Shown here piece by piece: positions 1 to 8,947 of a DNA stretch of 64,000 bases. The DNA comes from Dyadobacter sp. UC 10. GTDB lineage: Bacteria > Bacteroidota > Bacteroidia > Cytophagales > Spirosomataceae. Both the position numbers and the translations under genes were made by a program. The notes below the pieces were generated by a model. That model was given only the letters and a program-made list of their open reading frames with translations. It searched no databases and was not told the DNA's origin. Numbering within the stretch: the first letter of the stretch is position 1; each line of letters opens with the position of its first letter. Where the stretch lies: contig NZ_VSRN01000001.1 of assembly GCF_008369915.1 (NCBI RefSeq), forward strand, positions 5,576,501-5,640,500, read 5' to 3'.

Positions 1-52
1 CGGACGCCAGTCCCAGCCAGAGGTGCAGCCAGGCATTTATTTTTTTTAGCAT
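1..52 (-). CDS. PepSY-associated membrane protein, N-terminal fragment
   Basis: Only the first 17 codons are inside the window; the gene runs off the left edge. Reading leftwards from an ATG at 52-50 gives MLKKINAWLHLWLGLAS, the usual start of PepSY-associated transmembrane proteins: a short basic segment, then the first membrane helix with the WLHLWLG signature. In Bacteroidota these proteins often sit beside TonB receptors for siderophores or iron and are proposed inner-membrane ferric reductases. Here it follows a DUF4374 lipoprotein gene and a TonB receptor gene on the same strand, with a 96 bp gap, which fits that arrangement. The identification rests on a short N-terminus plus context. 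Confidence 0.7.
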   Translation of the reverse strand, partial: MLKKINAWLHLWLGLAS

Positions 53-148
53 TTTAATGATGGTGAATATTGAAAATTGCCGGGCTGAGCGTAACAAAGT
101 GAAGTACGCCCAGCGTGGCAAAGGAACTAGAGGAAGCGACTATTGGCC

Positions 149-1354
149 TTACTTCGTTTTTTCCAAACGAAGAATGAAATCAATACCGCCCACAAACTCA
201 GCTCCTTTTGTCAAGGATTCGGTGGCCGGGTCGTACTCCCAGATGTAATCCTTATCGGCCGCATTTACGGAAATATATGCCTTGCCATCTTCAACGATGA
301 CTGCCTGCACCATACGCTCACCTGTGTCAACCGGCAGGTCGAGCTTTTTGATAAAAGTGCCGTTTTTAACATCGATCACTGAGAAAGAATGGTCAGCATC
401 AATCGACTCACCAGTGATTCGTGTCCGGACGATTGCCTTCCCATTTCCGATGTACCACATTGCAGCGCCCATTCCATTGCTGGTCGCAGCAGAAAAATTG
501 AAGTTGTAGGTCGCATCGAGCTGGGTAGTACCCTTTTTGATACGGTAAACCATTGAAGGCGACTTATAATCGTAGTTGTAAACGGGGTCGGTGATAAAGT
601 AAATGTCCCCGTTTTCGTCCTGGAAAGAGGCAGGCGCATACACTACTGGCCCGCCGGGAGTGGTAGTGCGGGTGTCAGAAATCGTGCTTTCGGTCGTCAT
701 CACCGGGTAATTCACTACTGCTACGCCGAACTTCTGGTAAACGGGCATATTAGGTGTATATGCAGAAGTTGTAAAGCTGTACCCGATGAACAGTTTGCTG
801 TCGCGGTACTCTGCAAAACCGATCGCGTACTCATCAAATCCTTTGGGAAAGCTTTCCAGGTTCAGTTTACTGGTTGTCAATGTCATATCGGCAACTTTGA
901 CGATTGCGTACCGCGCCTCACCTTCTCCGGTTCCGAAAATCACAAGTGTTTGATCGTCTACCCAGACATAGGAGCTCCAATTCAAATGAGTGAAAGGAAC
1001 CTCCTTGTCAACAACCAGTGCGCCGTTTTCGACATGGTATTTACCAAAACGACCGCTTCCGAAATTGGCGTGATAATAAAATCCGTCCCGCTGAATGATA
1101 TCCTGCGCATACACTTTGCCGGTCATTTCAGCCCCGTTTCCCTGCAAGCTGATCTGCCCCTCTTTCAATGAGGGTATGCTGGCGATGTAGTAAGCGGTAT
1201 TTGGCCAGCTTCCCACGCACACAATTGCCGAGTATTGACCTTCTTCCTCCGGCTCGGCGGGGCCGTTGTTATTGTTGTCGTCGCAGCTGGTAAAAGCAAA
1301 AGCCAGCAGCCCTAGCACAAGCGGTTTCAACGACATAGAACGCATTATTTTCAT
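149..1354 (-). CDS. DUF4374 domain lipoprotein (copy 1)
   Basis: A 401-residue exported protein with a lipoprotein signal peptide; the lipid-acceptor Cys is about residue 24 (FTSC), followed by an acidic/Asn linker. The body looks like a beta-propeller and matches DUF4374, a Bacteroidota family of unknown function found beside TonB receptors and PepSY proteins in iron-responsive loci. The reading frame extends upstream to a GTG at 1489, but that would overlap the receptor gene and bury the signal peptide. I therefore take the ATG at 1354, leaving 38 bp to the receptor stop. A paralogue sits at 4828-6048, and both end in a similar 'ILRLE/ILRIE' strand. It probably acts at the cell surface or periplasmic face in metal or siderophore uptake; that role is inferred. 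Confidence 0.85.
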   Translation of the reverse strand: MKIMRSMSLKPLVLGLLAFAFTSCDDNNNNGPAEPEEEGQYSAIVCVGSWPNTAYYIASIPSLKEGQISLQGNGAEMTGKVYAQDIIQRDGFYYHANFGSGRFGKYHVENGALVVDKEVPFTHLNWSSYVWVDDQTLVIFGTGEGEARYAIVKVADMTLTTSKLNLESFPKGFDEYAIGFAEYRDSKLFIGYSFTTSAYTPNMPVYQKFGVAVVNYPVMTTESTISDTRTTTPGGPVVYAPASFQDENGDIYFITDPVYNYDYKSPSMVYRIKKGTTQLDATYNFNFSAATSNGMGAAMWYIGNGKAIVRTRITGESIDADHSFSVIDVKNGTFIKKLDLPVDTGERMVQAVIVEDGKAYISVNAADKDYIWEYDPATESLTKGAEFVGGIDFILRLEKTK

Positions 1355-1392
1355 TTTTTCTAAATTGTTATAAATGGATAATTGAGTTTTGG

Positions 1393-3786
1393 TTATTTTA
1401 GAAAATACCTGAGTTTGAGTGAAAAAGCGCGGCCCGGCTTCTGCAATCTGAAATTGTCGAACGCAAGGTCGTCGGTCAGGTTGCGGCACTCGCCGGATAC
1501 GTTGTACCTGCCGTTTTTGAAAGAATAGCTGAGTGATGCATTGTGGATTACCTGTGTCGGGATCGTCGATTTTCCGTTCACATTTCCAAACGCTTCCCAG
1601 GTGAGGTAAAACCAGTTGACATATTGGGTAAACCAGTTGAATTGCAGGCGTGAATCTTTCCCGAGCACATCATTTTTGCCAATACTCAAGTTTGCATTGC
1701 CAAATAACCAGGGCTGGTTGGGGATCTTGTTTTTATAAGTAGCCTCGTAGGTCGTGCTTGTCGTACTACCGAATTTGGTCATATTCACCGCATTCTGATA
1801 AGTTGCGTTGATATTAAATGAAAGCAGGTCCGCATAATCATACCGCAGCTCGGCTTCAAAACCGGTAACGCGGACGCTGGCCTTGTTTTCATTCTTTAAA
1901 GCTTTCGAGCGCTGATCGGGAACGGGATAGATAAAATCCACTGCGTTTCTGTAAAATCCAGCAGCTTCGAGGAAAAACCGGTGCTTGTTCAATCGGATAC
2001 CATAATAGCCGCCCAGGTTCACATTATCGCTGCTTTCGGGTCTCAGGTCGGGGTTGGGCTGGATATTAAGACCGTCGCCATACACTTCCTCTACTTCCTG
2101 CAAGCGATAGGCATGTTCCAGGGAAATTTTAATACCCAGATCTGGCAGGATTTTGTAGCGTGAAGCCACGCCGTAGCCGTAGTTTCTGAAAGTGCTGTCG
2201 ACGACCTGATAGGCAAGGTCCATATACTTTTTCCGCTGCAAACCGAGTCCGTAATACTTGGCAAAAAAGGTATTGACCCACTTTTTATCAAACAGTTCCT
2301 GCTGGTAGGCAACACCAAGGATCTGCTTGTTCATCACACCGGGCATATCGTCGCTGTCCGAGATCAGCTCATTGTAGCTTTCATTTCTTAGTTTATCAAA
2401 AATATAATTGATGTTGAAAGAATGCTTTTCATTCAGCGTATAGCTCAAATTGGCACGGGCAAATGTGCGGGGGCGGATAATGTGGCCGATCGCCTTGATC
2501 CCGCCCATTTCCGCAGAAGCTTTCGCAGTCCACGAACCATCCCAATAATACTGGCGCATCAGCGTGTCTGTGGTTACGAATTTGTCTTTCGATTGAGAGG
2601 CGAAAAGGCTCAGATCGAGTCCTTTGACAAACAGGTTGTTTTTCCGGTAACGTACTGTGCCGCTCAATGCATTGCTTTTGCGGGTGACTTGTCCGTACAC
2701 GATCGTTTGTTCAAAACCTGTTTGCAGGTCCTGTTTTCCTTCGGTGTAGCCCAGCCCTACATGTAGCACGTCAGCCCATGATTTGTTGGCGATCCCCGCT
2801 TCGATTTGTCCCATCGCAGAGCGGAACTGGTCGTGAAAACGGCGGGTGTTCGTCATTACAAAGGAAGCGCCTGTCAGGTCTGTGATTTGGTCGCCGTTCC
2901 TTTTGCCGCCTTCCAGGATCTCTACGCCCTTCATTTTATAGTTGTTATCTGAATAGTTGAAAAACCCCGTTGCTTTGACCGTAATACCGGTAGGTTTGTG
3001 CACGTACTGTCCCGTAAGCGCTGAACGGTGCGTGTTAAACGAGCCGTAGCTGTGGCTGAGGTCGAGGTAGTTGGTCTGTTTCTGACTGGTGATCACATTC
3101 ACAGCTCCGCCCATTGCATCGGAACCGAGTTGAACAGGCACTACACCTTTATATACCTCGATCCGTTCGGCGAGGTTAACGGGGATATTGTTGAGCGACA
3201 TGGCGCTGCCAAGGATTTCCATCGGTACGCCATCGATGAAATATTTGACGGCTTTCCCCGACAGCCCATTGATCGAAAAATTGAAGTTGGAACCCAGGCC
3301 GCCCTGCTCGCGTATGCGCACACCCGCACTTCTGTTCAGTACCTGGTTCAGGTCGGCGGTGGTGTTTGCAAATTGTTTTGTTTCAATTGCATTCACGGCA
3401 AACGCCAGCTCCCTGATCTCCTGCGTTTGCGTTTTGCCGACCACCTGAACTTCATTGAGATCCGTTTCGCTTTCCTGCATGGTGAAGTCGAGCGTCAGCG
3501 GCTTGCCTCTTTTCACAGAAACCGTTTGGGTAATGGTAGTGAAACCAACGCCAGATATTTCAATGGTATAATTGCCGGTTTTAACGTCGCTCAGTTTGTA
3601 TAAACCATCGGCATCTGTTGTCGTTCCGTGGCTGCTTTTTTTTAGCGAAACAGAAATTCCCGGAAGTGCGGAGTGGTCTTTGGAAGTGATTTTCCCTGAA
3701 ACAGAGCGTGTTTGTGCATTGATCCGGGGAGATAAAGTGCAGAGGATTACTGAAAATCCGCAAAAAAGTAATTTGCTGAAGCGCAT
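1393..3786 (-). CDS. TonB-dependent outer-membrane receptor with carboxypeptidase-like N-domain
   Basis: A 797-residue receptor with a signal peptide (1-25), a CarboxypepD_reg-like beta-sandwich (about 28-110), a TonB-box-like stretch (VQVVGKTQ), a plug domain (about 115-235, with an INGLSGKAVKYFIDGVP strand) and a 22-strand-type barrel to the C-terminus. The mid size and lack of the SusC signature (no 'SRGANGVV' block) point to an iron, siderophore, heme or cobalamin type receptor rather than a glycan SusC. It is the first gene of a minus-strand unit with DUF4374 and PepSY, the partners expected for iron acquisition. The ligand cannot be read from the sequence. The 150 bp upstream separates it from the divergent nuclease gene at 3937. 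Confidence 0.9.
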   Translation of the reverse strand: MRFSKLLFCGFSVILCTLSPRINAQTRSVSGKITSKDHSALPGISVSLKKSSHGTTTDADGLYKLSDVKTGNYTIEISGVGFTTITQTVSVKRGKPLTLDFTMQESETDLNEVQVVGKTQTQEIRELAFAVNAIETKQFANTTADLNQVLNRSAGVRIREQGGLGSNFNFSINGLSGKAVKYFIDGVPMEILGSAMSLNNIPVNLAERIEVYKGVVPVQLGSDAMGGAVNVITSQKQTNYLDLSHSYGSFNTHRSALTGQYVHKPTGITVKATGFFNYSDNNYKMKGVEILEGGKRNGDQITDLTGASFVMTNTRRFHDQFRSAMGQIEAGIANKSWADVLHVGLGYTEGKQDLQTGFEQTIVYGQVTRKSNALSGTVRYRKNNLFVKGLDLSLFASQSKDKFVTTDTLMRQYYWDGSWTAKASAEMGGIKAIGHIIRPRTFARANLSYTLNEKHSFNINYIFDKLRNESYNELISDSDDMPGVMNKQILGVAYQQELFDKKWVNTFFAKYYGLGLQRKKYMDLAYQVVDSTFRNYGYGVASRYKILPDLGIKISLEHAYRLQEVEEVYGDGLNIQPNPDLRPESSDNVNLGGYYGIRLNKHRFFLEAAGFYRNAVDFIYPVPDQRSKALKNENKASVRVTGFEAELRYDYADLLSFNINATYQNAVNMTKFGSTTSTTYEATYKNKIPNQPWLFGNANLSIGKNDVLGKDSRLQFNWFTQYVNWFYLTWEAFGNVNGKSTIPTQVIHNASLSYSFKNGRYNVSGECRNLTDDLAFDNFRLQKPGRAFSLKLRYFLK

Positions 3787-3936
3787 TGTTCTAATAGGAG
3801 AAAAGCTGGTTTTTCAAGTGGTCGACAAAATGTCGTTTAACACCGCTTGATAACCAGTAGCGCCAAACCCCCTTTCCCGAAGGTGGTTCGTAAAAAAAGT
3901 TTGTGAATTTTGAGAAGATAAAAAGACATACTATTC

Positions 3937-4827
3937 ATGCATATTTTCAAGCCGGGCCGCTTCATAGATCCTTTCACAGATTTCGGTTTCAAGAGGATAT
4001 TCGGCTCAGAGCCTAATAAGGATTTGCTGATCGATTTTCTTAACCAGCTCTTTGAAGGTGAAAAGTGCATCGTCGACCTGGTTTATGACAGAACCGAACG
4101 AAGCGGGCCTCTGTCGGCGGACAGGAAAGTGATTTTCGATTTGCTTTGCACGGGAGTTGACGGAGAGCAGTTTATTATCGAAATGCAGCGCATCCGGCAG
4201 GAGTTTTTCAAAGATCGGTGCCTGTATTACGTCTCTTCGCTAATTCGGGACCAGGTACCACTCACCACGCAAAAATGGGATTACAGATTGAAGCCGGTGT
4301 ATTTGATCGGTATTATGGATTTCTGTTTTGATAGTGCTACCAAGTTGGATTTCATTTCCAGGGTGACGCTGAAGGACGAAAACGGGCAGGCATTTTACGA
4401 CAAGCTCGGATTCATTTATGTTCAAATTCCCAATTTCACTAAACGGGAAGAAGAACTCAAATCTGAACTTGACAACTGGCTATTTTTGTTGAAACACATG
4501 AATAATATTGATAAATTACCATTGTTTTTGAGAAGACCGATTTTCAAAAAATTGTTTGATATCGCGGAAGTTAGCAACTTAAACAAGCAGGAGAAGATGG
4601 CATACGATGCAAGTCTGAAACAGGCGAGAGACTGGTACGCAGTAACTGAATATGCGCGCAAAGAAGGTTTGAAAGCAGGAATTGAGCAAGGAAAAGAGCT
4701 GGGGATCGAGGAGGGCATTCATTCCGGAAAATTGGAGACTGCTAGAAAAATGAAGCAGAAAGGTTTGTCGGACGAACTGATTATGGACGTTACAGGTCTG
4801 TCCGCAGAACAGATTGGCGCACTTTAA
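3937..4827 (+). CDS. Rpn/PDDEXK_2 family nuclease (putative transposase-like)
   Basis: A 296-residue member of the Rpn/PD-(D/E)XK nuclease family (often annotated 'transposase'), with the typical opening 'DPFTDFGFKRIFG' and the catalytic core strands 'VIFDLLC' and 'FIIEMQR' (Asp, then Glu-x-Gln). The C-terminus is charged and helical with a 'GLKAGIEQGKELGIEEG' repeat. Rpn proteins are DNA endonucleases reported to promote recombination and, in some cases, to limit phage. The gene is on the plus strand amid a minus-strand iron locus, and its stop codon directly abuts the stop of the DUF4374 gene at 4828, with no bases between. It looks like a solitary mobile cargo gene; no inverted repeats or transposase partner were seen. 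Confidence 0.9.
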   Translation: MHIFKPGRFIDPFTDFGFKRIFGSEPNKDLLIDFLNQLFEGEKCIVDLVYDRTERSGPLSADRKVIFDLLCTGVDGEQFIIEMQRIRQEFFKDRCLYYVSSLIRDQVPLTTQKWDYRLKPVYLIGIMDFCFDSATKLDFISRVTLKDENGQAFYDKLGFIYVQIPNFTKREEELKSELDNWLFLLKHMNNIDKLPLFLRRPIFKKLFDIAEVSNLNKQEKMAYDASLKQARDWYAVTEYARKEGLKAGIEQGKELGIEEGIHSGKLETARKMKQKGLSDELIMDVTGLSAEQIGAL

Positions 4828-6048
4828 TCAATCAAGCCGCTCAATCCTCAGTATGTAGTCTGTTTCACCTAGCAACCGTAGCCCCTTTTTAACGGTGCGG
4901 TTTTCGGGGTTATACATCCAGACGTAGTTTCCGGCTGCGTCCGAATTTACGGAAATATACACTACTCCGTTTTCAACGAGTACACATTGTCTGGCTGTGC
5001 CTTTGTCTAGCGGCAGGTCAATGCGGGTTGCAGACTTTGTTGCAAGATCCAGCTCGAAAAAATCGAAATGAGGCACCTTGTAATGATCGTTCATTCCGGT
5101 GAAAAGATCCTTTCGCTCGGTCCGCACAATCGCTTTTCCGTTTCCGATGTACCAGAATCCGTAACCGTTGTTTTGAATCGGAGATGCTGAAATATTGAAA
5201 AAATAATCGGGATCTATCTTTCCATCCGATTTCCTGATCCGCATGATTGCCGTCGGCTTATCCGGGTTATTCCCCAGGGCAATGCCAGGGCAGGTTATGA
5301 AGTAGAAATCACCTTTTTCATCGGTAAAAAAGTGCGATTGCCTCGTATTCACACCGCCGGGGTAAGTTGTTCGATTGTCTTTATAAGAATCAATCACTTG
5401 CATCCCCGGGTAGCTGAGTGTTTCCACATACATCGTATCACTTGTAGTATAGCCCAGCAGATCGTGGGCAGCGTGGTAAGTATAGCCGAGCAGCAGGTCT
5501 CCATTCAAAAATTGCGAGAATCCGACGGACATCCAGTTGTACTTACCAGTGGGAGCAGGCAATGGTAAGATACCCTGCACGGCAGTCATTTTGTCGGGAT
5601 TGATCTTGGCATATGTTACCGCCGATCTTTTTTCGTCATAACCGATAATCATCAGCGAATCCGGAGTTATCCAGCTGTAATTGTCGATTGCTGAAAAGCC
5701 TTGAAGTTTCAGTTTTGCCTTCGTAATGAAAGCATTGTTTTCTATCCTGATTTTTAAAAATTCGCTGGTCCTGGCATTGAGCCGGTAGTAATGTCCCTTG
5801 TGAACAATCAGGTCATAAAAGATCCGCTGCGGAACTACTTTCGTTCCCGTTTTCTCAGGCTCAGTGTTACCGCCCGACAGCGAATCAACAGCCAGCAAAT
5901 ATTCCTGACCGTCCTTCGCCATCGTATAAATGCTGTATTTCTGATGAGATGGGGATTGTTTTTCAGATTTCCTTTCCGCGCATCCGCCTGTAAAGACGAC
6001 CATCGCCAGTAGCATGTACCAGGATATCCGCCAGGTATTTTTAGTCAT
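4828..6048 (-). CDS. DUF4374-like lipoprotein (copy 2)
   Basis: A 406-residue lipoprotein related to the product at 149-1354: same overall length, the shared core 'FWYIGNGKAIVRT' (copy 1 has the equivalent 'MWYIGNGKAIVRT') and the end 'YILRIERLD'. The lipobox FTGGC puts the lipidated Cys at about residue 23. A longer frame starts at a TTG (6072) and would overlap the anti-sigma gene; the ATG at 6048 leaves a 13 bp gap and starts directly before the signal peptide, so I use it. It follows the anti-sigma gene and is likely co-transcribed with the ECF pair. The receptor usually found next to such a pair is separated from it by the nuclease gene at 3937-4827. Confidence 0.85.
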   Translation of the reverse strand: MTKNTWRISWYMLLAMVVFTGGCAERKSEKQSPSHQKYSIYTMAKDGQEYLLAVDSLSGGNTEPEKTGTKVVPQRIFYDLIVHKGHYYRLNARTSEFLKIRIENNAFITKAKLKLQGFSAIDNYSWITPDSLMIIGYDEKRSAVTYAKINPDKMTAVQGILPLPAPTGKYNWMSVGFSQFLNGDLLLGYTYHAAHDLLGYTTSDTMYVETLSYPGMQVIDSYKDNRTTYPGGVNTRQSHFFTDEKGDFYFITCPGIALGNNPDKPTAIMRIRKSDGKIDPDYFFNISASPIQNNGYGFWYIGNGKAIVRTERKDLFTGMNDHYKVPHFDFFELDLATKSATRIDLPLDKGTARQCVLVENGVVYISVNSDAAGNYVWMYNPENRTVKKGLRLLGETDYILRIERLD

Positions 6049-6061
6049 CAATGGAGAAATT

Positions 6062-6724
6062 TCAAATATCAAACCGGTCCATGAGCTGCCTTTTCATGAG
6101 CGGCGGCAACCCCATTAAGGATTTTTCTTCAAGTACCAGCAGCTCGGTGGCCTCGCCCGGCCCTGCATAATTGAGGGCGATGTAGTTCAGGCCTTTTTTG
6201 AGTTTTATCTTATCGCCGTGTTCCTTCTCATCCGTGCAGGTGCCTTGTATTGTAAATTCCACGTCCATTTTGGATTTGATCATCATCGCGCCGCAAAAAT
6301 CTATCCTGCCGCTATTTCTGTCAATCTCTACATTGCTTTTCGGTGCGAGGGACAGGTTGAAATTCCCCGTGTGTAAATCCTTATTGATCGAGTTGGATTC
6401 GTTGTTGATAACGATGATTTCTGATGTAACCGGCTTATTGTTAATGCTGTATAGTAAGACACCCGCTAGTCCTACCAGGAGCGCGGCCGCAGCCTGGCGC
6501 CAGAAACTATTGAAGAATATGTACCGGTAACTTTTGTTCGCTGGCAATGCACCCGCTATTTCATTCCACATCGCATCCCTGACACCGTGCTTTTCTTCCC
6601 CCCCCGGCAAAGCAAAAAGCGCATCGGTGTCATCATTGAAGAGCCATTCCTCGACGGCTAATTGCTCTTCCGGCGTACACAGACCCGCGTGATATTGTTC
6701 GATAAGTTCTTTACTGACCCGCAT
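6062..6724 (-). CDS. FecR-like anti-sigma factor
   Basis: A 220-residue single-pass membrane protein. The cytoplasmic N-terminus (1-60) carries the 'LIEQYHAGLCTPEEQLAVEEW' type helix of FecR-family anti-sigma factors (the helix that binds the ECF sigma), then a transmembrane helix at about 75-94 and a beta-rich periplasmic domain. It is shorter than classical FecR proteins (about 320 residues) and lacks a clear STN-interacting C-terminal region, so it may sense something other than a TonB receptor signalling domain. It lies 82 bp downstream of the ECF sigma gene and 13 bp upstream of the DUF4374 lipoprotein gene. The pairing with the sigma factor is inferred from position. Confidence 0.8.
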   Translation of the reverse strand: MRVSKELIEQYHAGLCTPEEQLAVEEWLFNDDTDALFALPGGEEKHGVRDAMWNEIAGALPANKSYRYIFFNSFWRQAAAALLVGLAGVLLYSINNKPVTSEIIVINNESNSINKDLHTGNFNLSLAPKSNVEIDRNSGRIDFCGAMMIKSKMDVEFTIQGTCTDEKEHGDKIKLKKGLNYIALNYAGPGEATELLVLEEKSLMGLPPLMKRQLMDRFDI

Positions 6725-6806
6725 GGAGGAGCTTGCTTAATTTTCGCACAATGCTTTTGGTAAAAGTAGCACAAATTAACTTTTACCGTAAGCGGGGTAA
6801 CAAAAA

Positions 6807-7346
6807 CTAAACGAGATATTCGGTGAGGTTCGCTTTCAGCGTCGAAAGCGCGCGGGTAATGTGGTATTCAACAGCCCTTTCGGAAATGAGTAGCCGGGAG
6901 GCAATTTCCCGGTTAGTCAAACCTTCTTCCCGGCTCATCCTGAATACATTGCGGCACTGGCAGGGAAGCGTGTCCACCAGGCATTCGACCTGCGATTTGA
7001 GGTTATTATAAAATACTTCGTTCTCAGTGCAGTTGCTGGAATGGCAATAGTTGCGAAAAGCCGATTCATTATGTTCCGCCCTTGATTTTGTATTTCTTAA
7101 ATATTCAAAAACCTTCAATTTGGCGGCGCGGAGCAGGTATCTTTCTATTGAAACCGTAATTTCCAGTTCATCCTTCCGCTCCCACAGCGATTTGAAGATA
7201 TCCTGAACCATTCCTTTCGCCGGCTCCGTTTCACGGATATTGTTGTAGCAAACAGCAAATACTTTCTCCCAATGCAGCAGATAGATCTGTCTGAAAGTGG
7301 TCTCATCGATCCGCATGGGAATTATATCGGCTAAATCCTGATTCAT
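6807..7346 (-). CDS. ECF RNA polymerase sigma factor (FecI-like, Bacteroidota type)
   Basis: A 179-residue ECF sigma factor: region 2 at about 18-88 ('FRQIYLLHWEKVFAVCY', then 'MVQDIFKSLWERKDEL'), and region 4 at about 125-172 with 'CRNVFRMSREEGLTNREIA' and the recognition helix 'LLISERAVEYHITRAL'. These are the features of sigma factors that control surface uptake systems in Bacteroidota. The gene is first in a minus-strand unit with the anti-sigma and DUF4374 genes. Its likely targets are the uptake genes of this locus; the target promoters were not identified. An alternative start at the in-frame ATG eleven codons in is possible. Confidence 0.92.
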   Translation of the reverse strand: MNQDLADIIPMRIDETTFRQIYLLHWEKVFAVCYNNIRETEPAKGMVQDIFKSLWERKDELEITVSIERYLLRAAKLKVFEYLRNTKSRAEHNESAFRNYCHSSNCTENEVFYNNLKSQVECLVDTLPCQCRNVFRMSREEGLTNREIASRLLISERAVEYHITRALSTLKANLTEYLV

Positions 7347-7496
7347 GCCTGCTATGCGCTACATTGGAAAGCTGCAAATATAGTTTGTTATTTAAAACAA
7401 GTCCAAATAAATCGGAATTTGTGTGAAGGAAAAAACAGAATATTTGTAGAATATCTGCTATTTTAGAGTTTTATATCAACTCTCTGACACCATTGA

Positions 7497-8246
7497 ATGA
7501 GACCTAAGTTTCTTAGCATAAGTGATGAAATCATTAACAGGATCAAATCCGGCGAGTTACAGCCCGGAGACAAGATTCCATCTGAAAATGAGCTGATTAA
7601 GAATCACAAGGTCAGCAATACAACTGCCCGGAAAAGTCTGCTGGAAATTGAAAACCAGGGCTGGGCAAAGCGTATTAAAGGCAAGGGGACATTCGTATTA
7701 AACCGTACCGTAGGGCATCACCTGATCCGCACCCTGGGATCCATCAATGCTACCAGGCGCGGGTTCCATGAAAGTCTGATCGCAGAGGGCTTCGAGCCGC
7801 ACAATGTCGTGCTGGAAAAAATAGTACTGGAAGACGGGATATCGTCGGAAATAGGAGGGAAGCATTTTATCGTGGATGGACCCGTGCTTAAAATTCATCA
7901 GCTGAGGTATGCCGACGAGGAGATTATCAAGGATGAAATCAAATATATTTCCCTCAAACTTTGTCCGAAGATCAACAGGATGCCAACGGAGATCTCGTAT
8001 TTCAAAGTCTATGAAAATACCTATCATCTTCGCATCGAAGAGGTTAAGCAAACACTCAGCACGGAAATTATAGCGCCGGATTCAGACCTCAATAATTTTG
8101 AGCTTTCACACCCGACACCCATGTTCATTCTCGACAGCGCGGTGATCTGCAGAGAAGATAAAGTGGTGGAAATAGAACGCTCCTTCTACCGCGGCGACAA
8201 ATACAAATTCGCGATCAGCGCCAATCCCGACTACCAGGACGCTTAA
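7497..8246 (+). CDS. GntR-family transcriptional regulator with UTRA ligand domain
   Basis: A 249-residue regulator: an N-terminal winged helix (1-72; 'SGELQPGDKIPSENELIK' followed by 'NTTARKSLLEIENQG' and the 'GKGTFV' wing) and a C-terminal UTRA domain (about 85-240) of the HutC subfamily, which binds a small effector, often a sugar phosphate or carboxylate. It stands at the edge of a carbohydrate locus and overlaps the convergent SGNH hydrolase gene by 4 bp. It is the only local transcription factor for that locus, so it is the natural candidate to bind the 12 bp motif shared by the isomerase and transporter leaders (18444 and 19802). That link is inference. Confidence 0.92.
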   Translation: MRPKFLSISDEIINRIKSGELQPGDKIPSENELIKNHKVSNTTARKSLLEIENQGWAKRIKGKGTFVLNRTVGHHLIRTLGSINATRRGFHESLIAEGFEPHNVVLEKIVLEDGISSEIGGKHFIVDGPVLKIHQLRYADEEIIKDEIKYISLKLCPKINRMPTEISYFKVYENTYHLRIEEVKQTLSTEIIAPDSDLNNFELSHPTPMFILDSAVICREDKVVEIERSFYRGDKYKFAISANPDYQDA

Positions 8247-8947
8247 AAGTAGGGGAGAATTTCGTTCGCAATAATCTGATGCCCGGCTTCATTCGGGTGA
8301 TTTACCGACGACATCACTTCCTTCAGTTTTCCTTCTTTCACGATCTTTTGGAATTTGACATAAGGATCCGCAAAACCGGTTTTATGCTGAACTGCCAACT
8401 CTTTGATCTGCACTGCGTAGGGTTCAAGCGGGTTTTTCGGGTCGGAAATATCGATTCGCTGGTCGGGCGAGGGGGTGACAAGTATGACTTTAATATTCTT
8501 TTCCTGAGCGGTACGGACCATTTTTTCTAATGTTTCTTTTGTTTTTTCAAGAGGTGAAAAACGATCGTTCAATGCATAATCGATGAAAAGAACATCGGGC
8601 TGATGTACCAAAACCTCCGTTTGAAACCGTGCAGCACCTTTCAAAGAATTTTCGCCACCTAGGGCGGTTACGATCACATTGATTACCGCATAAGGATATT
8701 TAGCTTTCAACGCTTTCAGGACGAGGTTTGGGTAAGATTCCAGCGTGTGTACCTCGTGGTTGTTCCAGTAACCGGCCGGCACCGAATGTCCGTGAAAGAC
8801 CAGGTTAATGCGCCTGCTCTTCGGCCAAACCGTATTCAGTTCCTTTTTAACAGCCGCCAGATAACTCGTGTCGGCAACTTGTGCAATTGATGGGAGGGAA
8901 ATTGAAAGAAATGAAATAAATGTTAATACTCGCCGCAGGTTTTTCAT
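8243..8947 (-). CDS. secreted SGNH/GDSL hydrolase
   Basis: A 234-residue exported esterase or acetylhydrolase. The signal peptide ends near residue 22 (SIAQ). Block I is the atypical 'HGHSVPAG' (nucleophile Ser about 55, normally GDS), block II 'LGGENS', block III 'ALND', and block V 'NHPNEAGH' supplies the catalytic His. SGNH enzymes in polysaccharide loci remove acetyl or other ester groups from glycans. It follows the SusC/SusD/large-protein genes on the same strand but is separated from them by a 690 bp hairpin-repeat region. The start region of this gene (first ten codons plus leader) is duplicated about 295 bp upstream inside that repeat region. Confidence 0.85.
   Translation of the reverse strand: MKNLRRVLTFISFLSISLPSIAQVADTSYLAAVKKELNTVWPKSRRINLVFHGHSVPAGYWNNHEVHTLESYPNLVLKALKAKYPYAVINVIVTALGGENSLKGAARFQTEVLVHQPDVLFIDYALNDRFSPLEKTKETLEKMVRTAQEKNIKVILVTPSPDQRIDISDPKNPLEPYAVQIKELAVQHKTGFADPYVKFQKIVKEGKLKEVMSSVNHPNEAGHQIIANEILPYF

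Noticed and set aside
1355..1489. GTG-started extension of the first DUF4374 gene
   Set aside because: It would overlap the receptor gene's 3' end and place 45 residues before an otherwise normal lipoprotein signal peptide.
3937..4827. Complete insertion sequence
   Set aside because: The gene is of a family often labelled transposase, but no terminal inverted repeats or target duplications are visible around it.
6049..6072. TTG-started extension of the second DUF4374 gene
   Set aside because: The ATG at 6048 sits properly before the signal peptide and avoids overlap with the anti-sigma gene.
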